From Roseobacter sp. GAI101 (GTDB taxonomy: Bacteria; Pseudomonadota; Alphaproteobacteria; Rhodobacterales; Rhodobacteraceae), in the NCBI RefSeq assembly GCF_000156335.1, contig NZ_DS999213.1, forward strand, positions 2,107,488 to 2,171,487: DNA of 64,000 nt, read 5' to 3'. Position 1 is the stretch's first letter. Each line of letters begins with the position of its first letter. Under the pieces are notes generated by a model, which was given only the letters and a program-made list of their open reading frames with translations, was not told where the DNA came from and did no database searches. The position numbers and the translations under genes are program-made. Shown in pieces: positions 17,839 to 26,993 of the stretch.

Positions 17839-17847
17839 TGAGACGCC

Positions 17848-18555
17848 TTAAAGTCCCGCAGCCGTGCGGCGGACCGTATCCAACCGCGATGCGTTGGGCG
17901 GATGGGTACCCAGGAAACGATCGCCCGGATCGGGAATGCGGGTAAAGAATTCGGCACCGCGCAGCGGGTTATAGCCCGCACGCGCCGTGATCACAGTGCC
18001 CAAAGCGTCTGCTTCAAGCTCGAAATCTTTTGAATATGTGCGCGCGCCGACCTGTGCGCCCAACCGCTGTGCCGTTTCCACGGCACTGGAATCCCCGCCG
18101 CTTAGCGATGCGAGCCCCGCAAAGATCACCGCCCCTGCAACGGCATTCTGCTGCTGGCGCGCGATATGGCCTTCAATGTGGTGTGACGCTTCGTGCCCCA
18201 TGACAAAGGCCAATTCATCTTCGTTGCGTGCATCGGCGATCAGCGCTAGCGTAAAGGCGATCACGGGGCGCCCTGCCTTGTCTTCGGTCTGATAGGCGTT
18301 GGCGGGCTGATTGGGCCGGTCATCGACCACGATGTTGAAGTCGCAGTTGATACCAGTCGTGCGCGTGCGGCATTCGCGCTCGGCCACCGGTTCGACAGTT
18401 TGCAGCACACGCAGGAAATTGCGCGTCGTCTGCTGCCCGCTCAGCGAAGGCTGCGCGTTTTGCACAGGCTGCGGCGTCATCGGCCCCGAGGCCGGGATGG
18501 GTTCGCAGGCGGCAACCAGAACCACAGCTGCAATCGCGCTAAAAATTCTCATCAT
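17848..18555 (-). CDS. M48-family metalloprotease, predicted lipoprotein
   Basis: A 235-residue protein. An N-terminal signal ends in lipobox VAAC (residues about 14-17), so it is probably a periplasmic lipoprotein. The zinc motif HExxH is in MGHEASHHIEGH, and the third ligand is expected in FELEADALGTVI. The family includes Oma1/LoiP/BepA-like quality-control peptidases of the envelope. The C-terminus has THPPNASRLDTVR, typical of M48 peptidases. The IMPACT-family gene follows in the same operon. Confidence 0.92.
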   Translation of the reverse strand: MMRIFSAIAAVVLVAACEPIPASGPMTPQPVQNAQPSLSGQQTTRNFLRVLQTVEPVAERECRTRTTGINCDFNIVVDDRPNQPANAYQTEDKAGRPVIAFTLALIADARNEDELAFVMGHEASHHIEGHIARQQQNAVAGAVIFAGLASLSGGDSSAVETAQRLGAQVGARTYSKDFELEADALGTVITARAGYNPLRGAEFFTRIPDPGDRFLGTHPPNASRLDTVRRTAAGL

Positions 18556-18664
18556 CTGTCTGGGCTTCCTCGTTATGTAATCTGCACAGAATTGATCTTG
18601 ATGTAGGCCACGTGTCTACCGTGGCAAGATGTGGTTGAACAGCCACCCAAGAGGTGCCCTTGCA

Positions 18665-18931
18665 ATGATCCGCCGAAAGCATACTGTACAAGTCATGTTT
18701 ACCATCGAACACGAATTTGATGCCAGTGTGATCACCCTGGTCGACGAAGGCAAATCAATCCTGCGCGAAGACGTGATCGTTCACGCCTTTGCCAGCGTGG
18801 TGACGTTTGAACAATGGGACCCGCGTACCAATACGGTGAGCAAAATCAATCTGTCTCCTGAACAACTGCGCGATCTTACCCTTGCGCTGAACATGCCCGA
18901 AGGTATTTACCGGACCAGCCCGAAACGCTGA
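18665..18931 (+). CDS. Conserved small hypothetical protein upstream of branched-chain aminotransferase
   Basis: An 88-residue soluble protein with no motif I can name. Core segments are FTIEHEFDASVITLVDEG and TFEQWDPRTNTVSKINLSPE. The start at 18665 follows AGAGG; an internal ATG at 18695 (MFTIEHEFD) is an alternative and may be the family start. It ends 15 bases before the aminotransferase start, so the two are co-transcribed. From memory, a homologue next to this aminotransferase is common in Rhodobacteraceae, but that was not checked. Confidence 0.75.
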   Translation: MIRRKHTVQVMFTIEHEFDASVITLVDEGKSILREDVIVHAFASVVTFEQWDPRTNTVSKINLSPEQLRDLTLALNMPEGIYRTSPKR

Positions 18932-18946
18932 TCAAAGGAATATCTC

Positions 18947-19813
18947 ATGGCCACAGGCACCCATATCAAAACCTATTTCGAGGGCGCATGGCATGACGGC
19001 GATGTGTCGGTCATCAAGGCAGCGGACCACGGGGCCTGGCTGGGCACCACAGTATTTGATGGCGCGCGGATGTTTGACGGGCTGTCCCCCGACCTTGAGG
19101 CGCATTGCGCGCGGATCAACCGGTCGGCAAAAGCGCTGATGATCACGCCGACGGTTGAAACGGCAGATATGGTCGAAATGGTCCGCGAGGGGCTGAAAGG
19201 CTATGACCGCAGTGCGGCGATCTATATCCGGCCGATGTATTGGGCCCTGGCCGGGGATGAACTGGGGATCGTGCCGTTGCAGGACGCGACAGGTTTCGCC
19301 ATCAGCCTCGAACAGATCCCGATGGCCGCCCCCGAAGCAGCCACCACCCTGACCCGTACCCGTTTTCGCCGTCCCGTGCTGGAGGACAACGTGGTGAACG
19401 CCAAGGCAGGATGCCTTTATCCCAACAACGCCCGCATGATGGCCGAGGCCCGCAGCAAGGGGTTTGGCAACGCGCTGGTGGCCGACGCGATAGGCAATGT
19501 CGCGGAAACGGCCTCGGCCAACGTGTTCATGGTAAAGGATGGCGAGGTGTTCACCCCTGTCCCGAACGGCACGTTCCTTGCGGGGATCACCCGCGCGCGG
19601 CACATGGCGAACATGCGCGCCGACGGGATCAAGGTGCATGAAACCGTGCTCAGCTTTGATGATTTCCACGGCGCAGATGAGGTATTCCTGTCGGGCAACA
19701 TGATGAAAGTCACGCCCGTGAAAGCATTTGACGATACCCAATACCAGCTCGGCCCCATCACCCGTAGGGTGCGCGAGATGTATTGGGATTGGGCCGCCTC
19801 TGAGCGGGCCTGA
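18947..19813 (+). CDS. ilvE: Branched-chain amino acid aminotransferase (fold-type IV)
   Basis: PLP enzyme for the last step of Val, Leu and Ile synthesis, or the first step of their breakdown. It has 288 residues in the class IV aminotransferase fold. The N-terminal half shows ADHGAWLGTTVFDGARMFDG. The PLP lysine is expected in EDNVVNAKAGCLYPNN. The later cofactor and substrate loops are GNVAETASANVFMVKDG, GTFLAGITRAR and DEVFLSGNMMKVTPV. The start follows AAAGGAAT. D-amino-acid and 4-amino-4-deoxychorismate enzymes share this fold; the branched-chain assignment rests on overall similarity. Confidence 0.88.
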   Translation: MATGTHIKTYFEGAWHDGDVSVIKAADHGAWLGTTVFDGARMFDGLSPDLEAHCARINRSAKALMITPTVETADMVEMVREGLKGYDRSAAIYIRPMYWALAGDELGIVPLQDATGFAISLEQIPMAAPEAATTLTRTRFRRPVLEDNVVNAKAGCLYPNNARMMAEARSKGFGNALVADAIGNVAETASANVFMVKDGEVFTPVPNGTFLAGITRARHMANMRADGIKVHETVLSFDDFHGADEVFLSGNMMKVTPVKAFDDTQYQLGPITRRVREMYWDWAASERA

Positions 19814-19856
19814 CGTTTGAAAGAAAATCGCAATTGCCAGCCAAGCCCGCACAAGT

Positions 19857-19876
19857 CATGATCGCCCAGGATCATG
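19857..19876. promoter_or_regulatory. Inverted repeat upstream of usp gene
   Basis: CATGATC and GATCATG form perfect 7-bp arms around GCCCAG. The repeat ends 30 bases before the universal stress protein start. It could be an operator or a chance hairpin; no T-run follows. Confidence 0.3.
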
Positions 19877-19906
19877 GCGGGCCAACGCTGCCAACCGGAG
19901 GACATG

Positions 19907-20365
19907 ATGCGTAAATTTATGGTCGTGCTGGATGACAGCCGCGAATGCCTGAATGCAATGCGCTTTGCCGCGATGCGGGCGTCAAAGTCCGGCGGCGGGG
20001 TCGTGATCCTTTCGATCATTCCCCCGGACGAATTCAACCACTGGATCGGTGTGGCTGAAGTCATGCGCGAAGAGGCCCGCGAGCGGATCGAGGTGCATTA
20101 CGAGGTCTTTGCCAAGTGGATGCGCGACCGTTTGCAGGTTGAACCGGAACTCGTGATCCGCGAAGGCGTGATCGTGGACGAGATCATCGCGCAACTGGCC
20201 GAAGACCCCGAAGTCGGCGTGCTGGTGCTGGGCGCGGGAACGGACAAGAAATCAGGCCCCGGCCCCTTGGTCACGCAACTGTCGCGCAATGCGGGCAGCC
20301 TGCCTGTGCCGATCACGATCGTACCCGGAGACCTGAGCAAGGAACGGCTCGAAGCGATCACCTGA
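19907..20365 (+). CDS. Universal stress protein family
   Basis: A 152-residue UspA-like protein. The Rossmann-like fold begins KFMVVLDDSRECLNAMRFAAMRA, with the conserved Asp after the first strand. The C-terminal ATP-site strand is VLVLGAGTDKKSGPGPLV with PVPITIVPG, a loosened version of G-x2-G-x9-G-[ST]. The start was set at the second of two adjacent ATGs, five bases after GGAGG. It precedes the nifU-like gene by 104 bases. Such proteins respond to starvation or energy stress, but the ligand is unknown. Confidence 0.88.
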   Translation: MRKFMVVLDDSRECLNAMRFAAMRASKSGGGVVILSIIPPDEFNHWIGVAEVMREEARERIEVHYEVFAKWMRDRLQVEPELVIREGVIVDEIIAQLAEDPEVGVLVLGAGTDKKSGPGPLVTQLSRNAGSLPVPITIVPGDLSKERLEAIT

Positions 20366-20469
20366 TCGGCCGTCCCGATGCAATCGCCCCGCGTTTTAGA
20401 ATCGTTCCAAACCTTGACTTGCACCCTGTCAGCCCGCATATCTGGATCAACCCCATAGAGGAGCCTGCA

Positions 20470-21030
20470 ATGTTCATTCAGACCGAATCCACGCCAAACC
20501 CCGCGACACTGAAATTTCTGCCCGGCCAGACCGTGCTTGAAATGGGTACCGCCGATTTCCCCGCCCCCGAAGCGGCCAGTTCTTCGCCCCTTGCCACGCG
20601 GCTTTTCGCCGTTGATGGCGTGACGGGCGTTTTCTTTGGTACGGATTTCGTGACCGTGACGAAGGCGGATACGATTGAATGGGATCACCTCAAGCCTGCG
20701 CTTCTTGGTGCGATCATGGAGCATTTCCAATCTGGCCAGTCGGTCATGGAGCAGGGTCACGAACATGCGTCCGGCCATGCCGAGCACACCGGCGAAGACG
20801 GCGCGATCGTGGGTCAGATCAAGGAATTGCTGGACAGCCGCGTGCGCCCGGCCGTGGCCCAGGACGGGGGCGATATCACCTTTCACGGGTTTGAACGCGG
20901 TGTGGTCTACCTGCACATGCAAGGGGCCTGCGCAGGTTGCCCATCGTCGACATTGACGCTGAAGATGGGCATCGAAAACCTGCTGCGCCATTATATCCCC
21001 GAAGTGACCGAGGTACGCCCGGTTGCCTAA
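20470..21030 (+). CDS. NifU-family Fe-S scaffold/carrier protein (Nfu type)
   Basis: A 186-residue Nfu-type protein that carries or delivers iron-sulfur clusters. The N-terminal Nfu_N domain covers about residues 1-88 (MFIQTESTPNPATLKFLPG). A His/Glu-rich linker follows (EQGHEHASGHAEHTGED). The C-terminal NifU domain has the cluster-binding CxxC in GACAGCPSSTLTL. The start at 20470 follows AGAGGAGC; the upstream in-frame ATG lacks a ribosome binding site. The stop codon overlaps the TTG start of tsaB, so translation is coupled. Confidence 0.93.
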   Translation: MFIQTESTPNPATLKFLPGQTVLEMGTADFPAPEAASSSPLATRLFAVDGVTGVFFGTDFVTVTKADTIEWDHLKPALLGAIMEHFQSGQSVMEQGHEHASGHAEHTGEDGAIVGQIKELLDSRVRPAVAQDGGDITFHGFERGVVYLHMQGACAGCPSSTLTLKMGIENLLRHYIPEVTEVRPVA

Positions 21031-21679
21031 ACCGCCCCTGATACTGGCGTTTGACACATCGGCCGCACATTGTGCGGCCGCTTTGCTGTGCGGCGACAAG
21101 TTGCTGGCTAGCGTCGAAGAACCCATGGCCAAGGGTCAGGGCGAACGGCTGCTCGGGCTTTGTGCCGAAGTGCTGGAAACTGCGGGCGTGGCCTATGCCG
21201 ATCTGACCGCGATTGGCGTGGGCATCGGGCCCGGAAACTTCACCGGCATCCGCATTTCCGTTTCCGCCGCACGCGGGCTTGCCCTTGGCCTTGGCATCCC
21301 CGCCATCGGCGTTTCCAGGCTTGAGGCATTGGCCTACGGCACGGACGGCGTTGTCGTCGCCAGCCTTGATGCGCGTCAGGATGCCATGTTCGTGCAGGTG
21401 TCCGGCACGTTGGATGACCGCGATCCGGTGATGTGCAGCCTTGATGATCTGCCAATGGTCCCCACCCGCGGTGATCCGATCTGCATCGGGTTTCAGGCCG
21501 ACATGATCGCCGCGCTGTGCAACGGGTCTGCCCGCGCGCCGAAACTGCCCGTCGCCGAGGCGACAGCCCACATCGCGGCAAGCCGTCTGGGCCACGAAAA
21601 CCCGCGCCCTGCCCCCTTGTACCTGCGCCCTGCCGACGCCGCGCCGGCACGCGACACGCCGCCTGCCATTCTGTCATGA
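21023..21679 (+). CDS. tsaB: tRNA threonylcarbamoyladenosine biosynthesis protein TsaB
   Basis: Partner of TsaD in t6A37 tRNA modification. It has 218 residues in an ASKHA fold. LAFDTSAAHCAAALL opens the domain and IGVGIGPGNFTGIRISVSAARGLA is the diagnostic TsaB segment. LDARQDAMFVQV follows. The start codon is TTG, overlapping the nifU-like stop by eight bases; no ATG occurs near the expected N-terminus. The C-terminus ends with a Pro/Ala-rich YLRPADAAPARDTPP. Its stop overlaps the rimI ATG, completing a nifU-tsaB-rimI operon. Confidence 0.94.
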   Translation: MPKPPLILAFDTSAAHCAAALLCGDKLLASVEEPMAKGQGERLLGLCAEVLETAGVAYADLTAIGVGIGPGNFTGIRISVSAARGLALGLGIPAIGVSRLEALAYGTDGVVVASLDARQDAMFVQVSGTLDDRDPVMCSLDDLPMVPTRGDPICIGFQADMIAALCNGSARAPKLPVAEATAHIAASRLGHENPRPAPLYLRPADAAPARDTPPAILS

Positions 21680-22122
21680 GGCCGAATAAACTGGCGCAGA
21701 TCCACGCCGCCGCCTTTCCCCAGGACCGCAGCTGGAGCGCGCAGGAATTTGAACAACTGCTGTCCTCGGATTTTGTGACATTGATCAGCGACACCGCCGG
21801 TTTTGCCCTGACGCGGCTGATCGCGGGCGAAACCGAACTGCTGACCCTTGCCGTTGATCCCGCACAGCAAAATCAGGGCATCGGGCGAAGCCTCTTGCAG
21901 CGTTGGCTAGACATCCCCGCCGATACAGCTTTTCTTGAGGTCGCCGCCGATAACGCGCCAGCGATTTATCTTTATACCAGCCTGGGCTTTGAAACGACGG
22001 CCACACGGCGGCGCTATTATCTGCGCAAAGATGCGGCAGCGGTGGATGCTTTGACCATGTCATTGGACTTAACGCGCCGTCACCCGCCCGATTCCACGAC
22101 GAATGGGTGCGAATCCGGTTGA
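21676..22122 (+). CDS. rimI: Ribosomal protein S18-alanine N-acetyltransferase (GNAT family)
   Basis: A GNAT acetyltransferase of 148 residues. HAAAFPQDRSWSAQEFEQLL is a typical RimI N-terminus. The acetyl-CoA loop is AVDPAQQNQGIGRSLL (Q/R-x2-G-x-G/A), with EVAADNAPAIYLYTSLGFE at the C-terminal half. The start ATG overlaps the tsaB stop (ATGA); the longer frame from 21517 lies inside tsaB. Linkage to tsaB is the classic context for RimI. The last 20 residues (RHPPDSTTNGCESG) are not conserved in what I know of the family. Confidence 0.9.
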   Translation: MRPNKLAQIHAAAFPQDRSWSAQEFEQLLSSDFVTLISDTAGFALTRLIAGETELLTLAVDPAQQNQGIGRSLLQRWLDIPADTAFLEVAADNAPAIYLYTSLGFETTATRRRYYLRKDAAAVDALTMSLDLTRRHPPDSTTNGCESG

Positions 22123-22245
22123 CCCCACCCGTAGCCTAAGCAGTATCTTAGCAGTGATCGACGGGCTCAAGGAAACATCCGGGCCTGCGACCGGGTTTTG
22201 GCGCTGCGCCAACACCCCAACATAATGAAACTCGGGAGACCCTTC

Positions 22246-23241
22246 ATGACCCTTATGACCAAATTCCTTGGCGCTGCTGCTGTCACAGCCCTCAGCGCAG
22301 GTGCCGCATTGGCCGAACCTGCCCTGATTTTTGACCTTGGCGGGAAATTCGACAAATCCTTCAACGAAGCGGCATTCTCCGGTGCGCAGCGTTGGGCCGA
22401 AGAAACAGGCGAAACCTTCCGCGAAATCGAACTGCAATCCGAAGCGCAGCGCGAACAGGCCCTGCGCCGCTTTGCCGAAGCAGGATCGAACCCCATCGTC
22501 ATGACCGGTTTCGCCTTTGGTGACGCGCTTGGTCAGGTTGCGGGCGACTATCCCGACACCGATTTCGTGATCATCGACATGGTCGTCGACGCACCCAACG
22601 TGCGCTCCGTCGTGTTCAACGAACATGAAGGGTCCTATCTGGTCGGCATGATGGCTGCGATGGCGTCCAAATCCAACACCGTCGGCTTTATCGGCGGCAT
22701 GGACATCCCGCTGATCCGCAAATTCGCCTGCGGCTATGCCGAAGGCGTCAAGGCCGTGAACCCCGACGCAACCGTGATTGCCAACATGACCGGCACGACA
22801 CCGGCCGCGTGGAATGACCCGGTCAAAGGGTCCGAGCTGACCAAAGCACAGATCAGCCAAGGCGCGGACGTGGTGTATGCGGCGGCGGGCGGCACCGGTG
22901 TTGGCGTTCTGCAAACTGCCGCTGACGAAAACATCCTGTCGATCGGCGTGGACAGCAACCAGAACTACATGCACCCCGGCAAGATCCTGACCTCGATGCT
23001 GAAGCGCGTCGATAATGCTGTTTATCAAGCCATGGCAGACGGCCCCGGCATGGAAAAAGGCTTTAACGTCATGGGCATCGCCAATGGTGGCGTCGGTTAT
23101 GCCATGGACGAATTCAACAAGGATCTCGTGACAGCGGAAATGCAGACCGCCGTTGACGAAGCTTCAGCCAAGATCGCAGACGGGTCGTTGATGGTTCACG
23201 ACTACATGTCCGACGACAGCTGCCCCGCGCTGAGCTTCTGA
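22246..23241 (+). CDS. BMP-family ABC transporter substrate-binding protein
   Basis: A periplasmic binding protein of 331 residues from the BMP/Med family (basic membrane lipoprotein), members of which bind nucleosides or purines. The signal peptide covers about residues 1-23 (ending GAALAEP). The mature N-terminus LIFDLGGKFDKSFNEAAFSGAQRW matches the family signature (D-x-GG-x2-D-x-SFN). VVFNEHEGSYLVGMMA and GFIGGMDIPLIRKF follow. The start after GGGAG was chosen over the earlier ATG at 22198. The ATPase and two permeases follow directly, giving a full importer. Confidence 0.93.
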   Translation: MTLMTKFLGAAAVTALSAGAALAEPALIFDLGGKFDKSFNEAAFSGAQRWAEETGETFREIELQSEAQREQALRRFAEAGSNPIVMTGFAFGDALGQVAGDYPDTDFVIIDMVVDAPNVRSVVFNEHEGSYLVGMMAAMASKSNTVGFIGGMDIPLIRKFACGYAEGVKAVNPDATVIANMTGTTPAAWNDPVKGSELTKAQISQGADVVYAAAGGTGVGVLQTAADENILSIGVDSNQNYMHPGKILTSMLKRVDNAVYQAMADGPGMEKGFNVMGIANGGVGYAMDEFNKDLVTAEMQTAVDEASAKIADGSLMVHDYMSDDSCPALSF

Positions 23242-23243
23242 AC

Positions 23244-24812
23244 GTGACAGACAAGACGGATATGGAGCGGCAGGCAACTGCCGCTCCAGCCATTGAACTG
23301 AAGGGCATTTCCAAAGCCTTCGGTCCGGTGCAGGCCAATAAAGACATTTCAATTCGCGTCATGCCCGGCACGATCCATGGGATCATCGGTGAAAACGGCG
23401 CGGGCAAGTCCACCTTGATGAGCATCCTTTACGGTTTTTACAAAGCCGATAAGGGCGAGATTTTCGTCGGTGGCAAAAAGACCGACATCCCTGACAGCCA
23501 GGCCGCAATCGCCGCAGGCATCGGGATGGTGTTCCAGCACTTCAAGCTGGTCGAGAATTTCACGGTGCTCGAGAATATCATTCTGGGTGCCGAAGACGGG
23601 CGGTTGCTGAAACCGTCGCTGGCAAAAGCGCGCAAAAGCCTTTTGACGCTGGCCGACGATTACGGCCTCAAGGTCGATCCCGATGCGCTGATCCAGGATA
23701 TCGGTGTCGGCATGCAGCAGCGGGTCGAAATCCTGAAGGCGTTGTACCGGCAGGCGGATATTCTGATTCTGGATGAACCCACAGGCGTGCTGACCCCCGC
23801 AGAGGCGGACCAGCTGTTCCGGATCCTCGGGCGGCTGAAATCCGAAGGCAAGACCATCATCCTGATCACCCACAAGCTGCGTGAGATAATGGAAACGACC
23901 GATACCGTTTCCGTCATGCGCCGCGGGGAAATGACCGCGACAGTCAAGACCTCCGAGACGTCTCCAGCCGCCCTGGCTGAGCTGATGGTCGGGCGCAAGG
24001 TTTTGTTGCGCGTAGATAAAACGCCTGCACAACCGGGCGATGTGATTTTGGACATCGAAGGATTGCGCGTCGTCGATGAAAAGGGCGTCGAACGTCTGCG
24101 GGGCATCGACCTGCAAGTGCGCGCCGGCGAAATTCTGGGCGTCGCAGGGGTCGCCGGAAACGGCCAGTCGGAACTCCTCGAGGTGTTGGGCGGTTACCGG
24201 ACCGGCACCGGCAGCGTGCGTGTCAAAGGACAGGCGCTGGACCTGACCGGCAAACATTCCGACGGCCAGTCACGGCGCCAGCACGGGATCGCCCATGTGC
24301 CCGAAGATCGCCAGCGCGAAGGTCTGATCATGGACTACCAGGCGTGGGAAAACACCGCCTTCGGCTATCACAATGACCCCGCCTATCGCAGCGGCATTCT
24401 GATGAACAACGCCGCGATCAAGGCGGACACAGTGGAAAAGATGGAACGTTTCGACGTCCGCCCCCCGAACCCGAAACTCGAAGCCAAGAATTTTTCAGGC
24501 GGCAACCAGCAAAAGATCGTCCTCGCCCGCGAGATCGAGCGGAACCCGGACCTGCTGCTGATCGGCCAGCCGACCCGCGGCGTGGACATCGGGGCCATCG
24601 AATTCATCCACCAACAGATCGTCGCCCTCCGCGATCAGGGCAAGGCCATTCTGCTGGTGTCGGTCGAGCTTGAAGAAATCCTCGCCCTCAGCGACCGGGT
24701 CGCGGTGATGTTCGACGGTCAGGTCATGGGCGTGCGCGATGCGTCGGCGACCGACGAAAAGGAACTGGGCCTGATGATGGCCGGGATCACTCATGCGGGC
24801 GAAGGAACGTAA
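23244..24812 (+). CDS. Sugar/nucleoside-type ABC transporter ATP-binding protein (two ABC domains)
   Basis: A cytoplasmic ATPase of 522 residues with two fused nucleotide-binding domains. Domain 1 has Walker A GENGAGKST (residues 49-57), signature-region IGVGMQQRVEILKAL and Walker B ILILDEPTGVL. Domain 2 has a degenerate Walker A region (GVAGNGQSELL) and signature NFSGGNQQKIVLARE; in LLLIGQPTRGVD a Gln sits at the catalytic Glu position, as in other BMP-linked ATPases. The start is GTG, two bases after the binding-protein stop; ATG at 23262 is an alternative. Confidence 0.95.
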   Translation: MTDKTDMERQATAAPAIELKGISKAFGPVQANKDISIRVMPGTIHGIIGENGAGKSTLMSILYGFYKADKGEIFVGGKKTDIPDSQAAIAAGIGMVFQHFKLVENFTVLENIILGAEDGRLLKPSLAKARKSLLTLADDYGLKVDPDALIQDIGVGMQQRVEILKALYRQADILILDEPTGVLTPAEADQLFRILGRLKSEGKTIILITHKLREIMETTDTVSVMRRGEMTATVKTSETSPAALAELMVGRKVLLRVDKTPAQPGDVILDIEGLRVVDEKGVERLRGIDLQVRAGEILGVAGVAGNGQSELLEVLGGYRTGTGSVRVKGQALDLTGKHSDGQSRRQHGIAHVPEDRQREGLIMDYQAWENTAFGYHNDPAYRSGILMNNAAIKADTVEKMERFDVRPPNPKLEAKNFSGGNQQKIVLAREIERNPDLLLIGQPTRGVDIGAIEFIHQQIVALRDQGKAILLVSVELEEILALSDRVAVMFDGQVMGVRDASATDEKELGLMMAGITHAGEGT

Positions 24813-24813
24813 C

Positions 24814-25944
24814 ATGGATACGATGCCAAAATGGGCCGAAGTTGTCCTTGTGCCGCTCATCTCGCTTTTGCTGGCCGCAATCCTGTCGGCGCTGGTGATC
24901 CTGGGGATCGGTGAAGACCCTGTTGCCGCTGTCAAACTGATGGTCACCGGCGCATTGGGCAGCACCTACGGCTGGGGCTATACGCTTTATTACGCGACGA
25001 ATTTCATGTTCACCGGCCTTTGTGTCGCCATCGCGTTTCATGCACGCCTGTTCAACATCGGCGGTGAAGGTCAGGCGATGCTGGGCGGGCTTGGCGTCGC
25101 ACTGGCCTGTCTGTACATCCCGTGGCCGCATTGGTCGCTGGCGCTGATCGGGGCCACGGCGATGGCTGCGTTGTTCGGGGCGGTCTGGGCCGCGATCCCT
25201 GCCTTCTTGCAGGCGAAGCGCGGCAGCCATATCGTGATTACGACGATCATGTTCAACTTCATCGCAGCTGCGGTGCTGAACTACATCCTCGTCAACATGA
25301 TGCGCCCCCAAGGCAGCATGGACCCGGCCACCGCACGCTTTCCCGATGCGACCAAGCTGCCCACCCTGCATGATCTGCTGGCCCCCATCGGGATCAATTT
25401 TTCCAAGGCCGCGCCTGCAAACATCTCGCTTCTGGTGGCAATGGCGGCGTGTATCTTCCTGTGGGTGCTGATCTGGCGCACCCGGCTGGGGTATGAAATC
25501 CGCGCGTATGGGCATTCGGAATCGGCGGCGAAATATGCCGGCATTTCCCCGGTGAAAATCACGATGATTGCGATGATTATTTCCGGTGCGCTGGCTGGTA
25601 TGATGGCCATCAACAACGTGATGGGCGAGGCCGAGCGCCTTGTGCTGAACGCCACCGAAGGTGCCGGTTTCATCGGGATCGCCGTGGCGTTGATGGGGCG
25701 TAGCCATCCTTTGGGCGTGTTTCTGGCCGCGATCCTGTTTGGCTTCCTCTATCAGGGCGGCGCAGAGCTTGCGCTTTGGACGTCGATCCCGCGCGAGTTG
25801 ATCGTCGTCATTCAGGCGCTGGTCATCCTGTTTACAGGCGCGCTGGATAATATGGTCCGGATGCCGCTCGAGAAAATCTTTCTTTCGGTGCGCGCCGCCC
25901 GCGCGCCCAAGCCCAAGCGTAAACCGGTGGAGCCTGCAGAATAA
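24814..25944 (+). CDS. ABC transporter permease (BMP-type importer, subunit 1)
   Basis: An inner-membrane permease of 376 residues with about eight to ten hydrophobic segments, BPD_transp_2 family. Family segments include AIAFHARLFNIGGEGQAMLGG and GFIGIAVALMGRSHPLGVFLAA. The start was set at MDTMPKWAEV after GAAGGA; the upstream in-frame ATG overlaps the ATPase gene by 20 bases. The C-terminal tail is basic (RAARAPKPKRKPVEPAE). Its stop overlaps the next permease start (TAATG). Confidence 0.94.
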   Translation: MDTMPKWAEVVLVPLISLLLAAILSALVILGIGEDPVAAVKLMVTGALGSTYGWGYTLYYATNFMFTGLCVAIAFHARLFNIGGEGQAMLGGLGVALACLYIPWPHWSLALIGATAMAALFGAVWAAIPAFLQAKRGSHIVITTIMFNFIAAAVLNYILVNMMRPQGSMDPATARFPDATKLPTLHDLLAPIGINFSKAAPANISLLVAMAACIFLWVLIWRTRLGYEIRAYGHSESAAKYAGISPVKITMIAMIISGALAGMMAINNVMGEAERLVLNATEGAGFIGIAVALMGRSHPLGVFLAAILFGFLYQGGAELALWTSIPRELIVVIQALVILFTGALDNMVRMPLEKIFLSVRAARAPKPKRKPVEPAE

Positions 25945-26912
25945 TGGATTACATGACACTTATCCAACTGCTGGACAGCACGGTGCGCCTTGCCACGCCC
26001 TTGTTGCTGGCCTGTCTTGCTGGGTTGTTTTCCGAACGTGCGGGCATTTTCGATATCGGTCTTGATGGCAAGATGCTGGCTGCGGCGTTCTTTTCCGCCG
26101 CCATCGCTGCCATCAGTGGCAGTGTCTGGCTGGGTCTGCTGGCGGGCATCGCCGCGTCGCTCGCGCTTAGCCTGCTGCACGGGTTGGCGTCGATCACCTT
26201 TCGCGGCAACCAGTTGATTTCCGGCGTTGCGATCAACTTTCTGGCGGCGGGCCTGACGGTGCTGATCGCGCAAAGCTGGTTCCAGCAAGGCGGGCGCACA
26301 CCGTCCCTGATCGGGGGCGCGCGGTTCAATCCGATCACCCTGCCCTTTGCGGATCAGATCGAACCCACCCCCTTTATCGGGCCGCTCTATGCCGAGCTGA
26401 TTTCAGGCCATTCGATCCTGGTCTACATGGCCTTTGCCGCCGTGCCTTTGACGTGGTGGTTGTTGTACCGCACGCGCTTTGGCCTGCGCTTGCGCGCCGT
26501 CGGTGAAAACCCTGCGGCGGTCGATACGGCGGGCGTTTCCGTGATCGGGCTGCGCTATGCGGCGGTGTGCATCTGCGGCGTGCTGTGCGGCATTGCGGGC
26601 GCATACCTCAGCACCGCGCTGCAGGCGGGTTTCATCAAGGATATGTCGGCCGGGCGCGGCTATATCGCGCTCGCGGCGTTGATCTTTGCCAAATGGCGGC
26701 CATGGTACGCCCTTTGGGCAACACTGCTGTTCGGACTTTTCGGCGCGCTTGAAACACGGCCGGACGTGATCGAAGCGTTGATCGGCATCAAGGTTCAGGG
26801 ACAATTGCTTGGGGCCTTGCCCTATGTGATGACCGTCATCATCCTTGCCGGTTTTGTCGGCAAGGCGATCCCCCCCCGCGCGGGCGGAGAACCTTACGTG
26901 AAAGAACGCTAA
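25944..26912 (+). CDS. ABC transporter permease (BMP-type importer, subunit 2)
   Basis: Second permease subunit, 322 residues, BPD_transp_2 family, with multiple transmembrane helices. Conserved stretches are FSERAGIFDIGLDGKMLAAAF, FRGNQLISGVAINFLAAGL and GRGYIALAALIFAKWRPW. It forms the heterodimeric channel with the preceding permease. ATG overlaps the upstream stop by one base. This is the last gene of the four-gene importer; a hairpin at 26916 follows. Substrate is inferred as nucleosides or purines from the binding-protein family. Confidence 0.94.
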   Translation: MDYMTLIQLLDSTVRLATPLLLACLAGLFSERAGIFDIGLDGKMLAAAFFSAAIAAISGSVWLGLLAGIAASLALSLLHGLASITFRGNQLISGVAINFLAAGLTVLIAQSWFQQGGRTPSLIGGARFNPITLPFADQIEPTPFIGPLYAELISGHSILVYMAFAAVPLTWWLLYRTRFGLRLRAVGENPAAVDTAGVSVIGLRYAAVCICGVLCGIAGAYLSTALQAGFIKDMSAGRGYIALAALIFAKWRPWYALWATLLFGLFGALETRPDVIEALIGIKVQGQLLGALPYVMTVIILAGFVGKAIPPRAGGEPYVKER

Positions 26913-26915
26913 GCC

Positions 26916-26952
26916 ATGCTGCGCCATCCTTAAAATTGTATTGGCGCAGCAT
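26916..26952 (+). terminator. Hairpin after BMP-type ABC transporter operon
   Basis: An 11-bp perfect stem, ATGCTGCGCCA pairing with TGGCGCAGCAT, with a 15-base AT-rich loop. A T-run (TTTTT) comes only about ten bases later, so it is a moderate intrinsic terminator. It starts three bases after the last permease stop. Confidence 0.6.
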
Positions 26953-26993
26953 CGACAATTGATTTTTCCCATCGGATCGGGCTAACAGCGTCC

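Noticed and set aside
18730..18740. Single GTGATCAC-like sites inside coding regions (also near 4421, 17988, 60604)
   Set aside because: Single, inside genes, without the partner palindrome at 21 bp; treated as chance.
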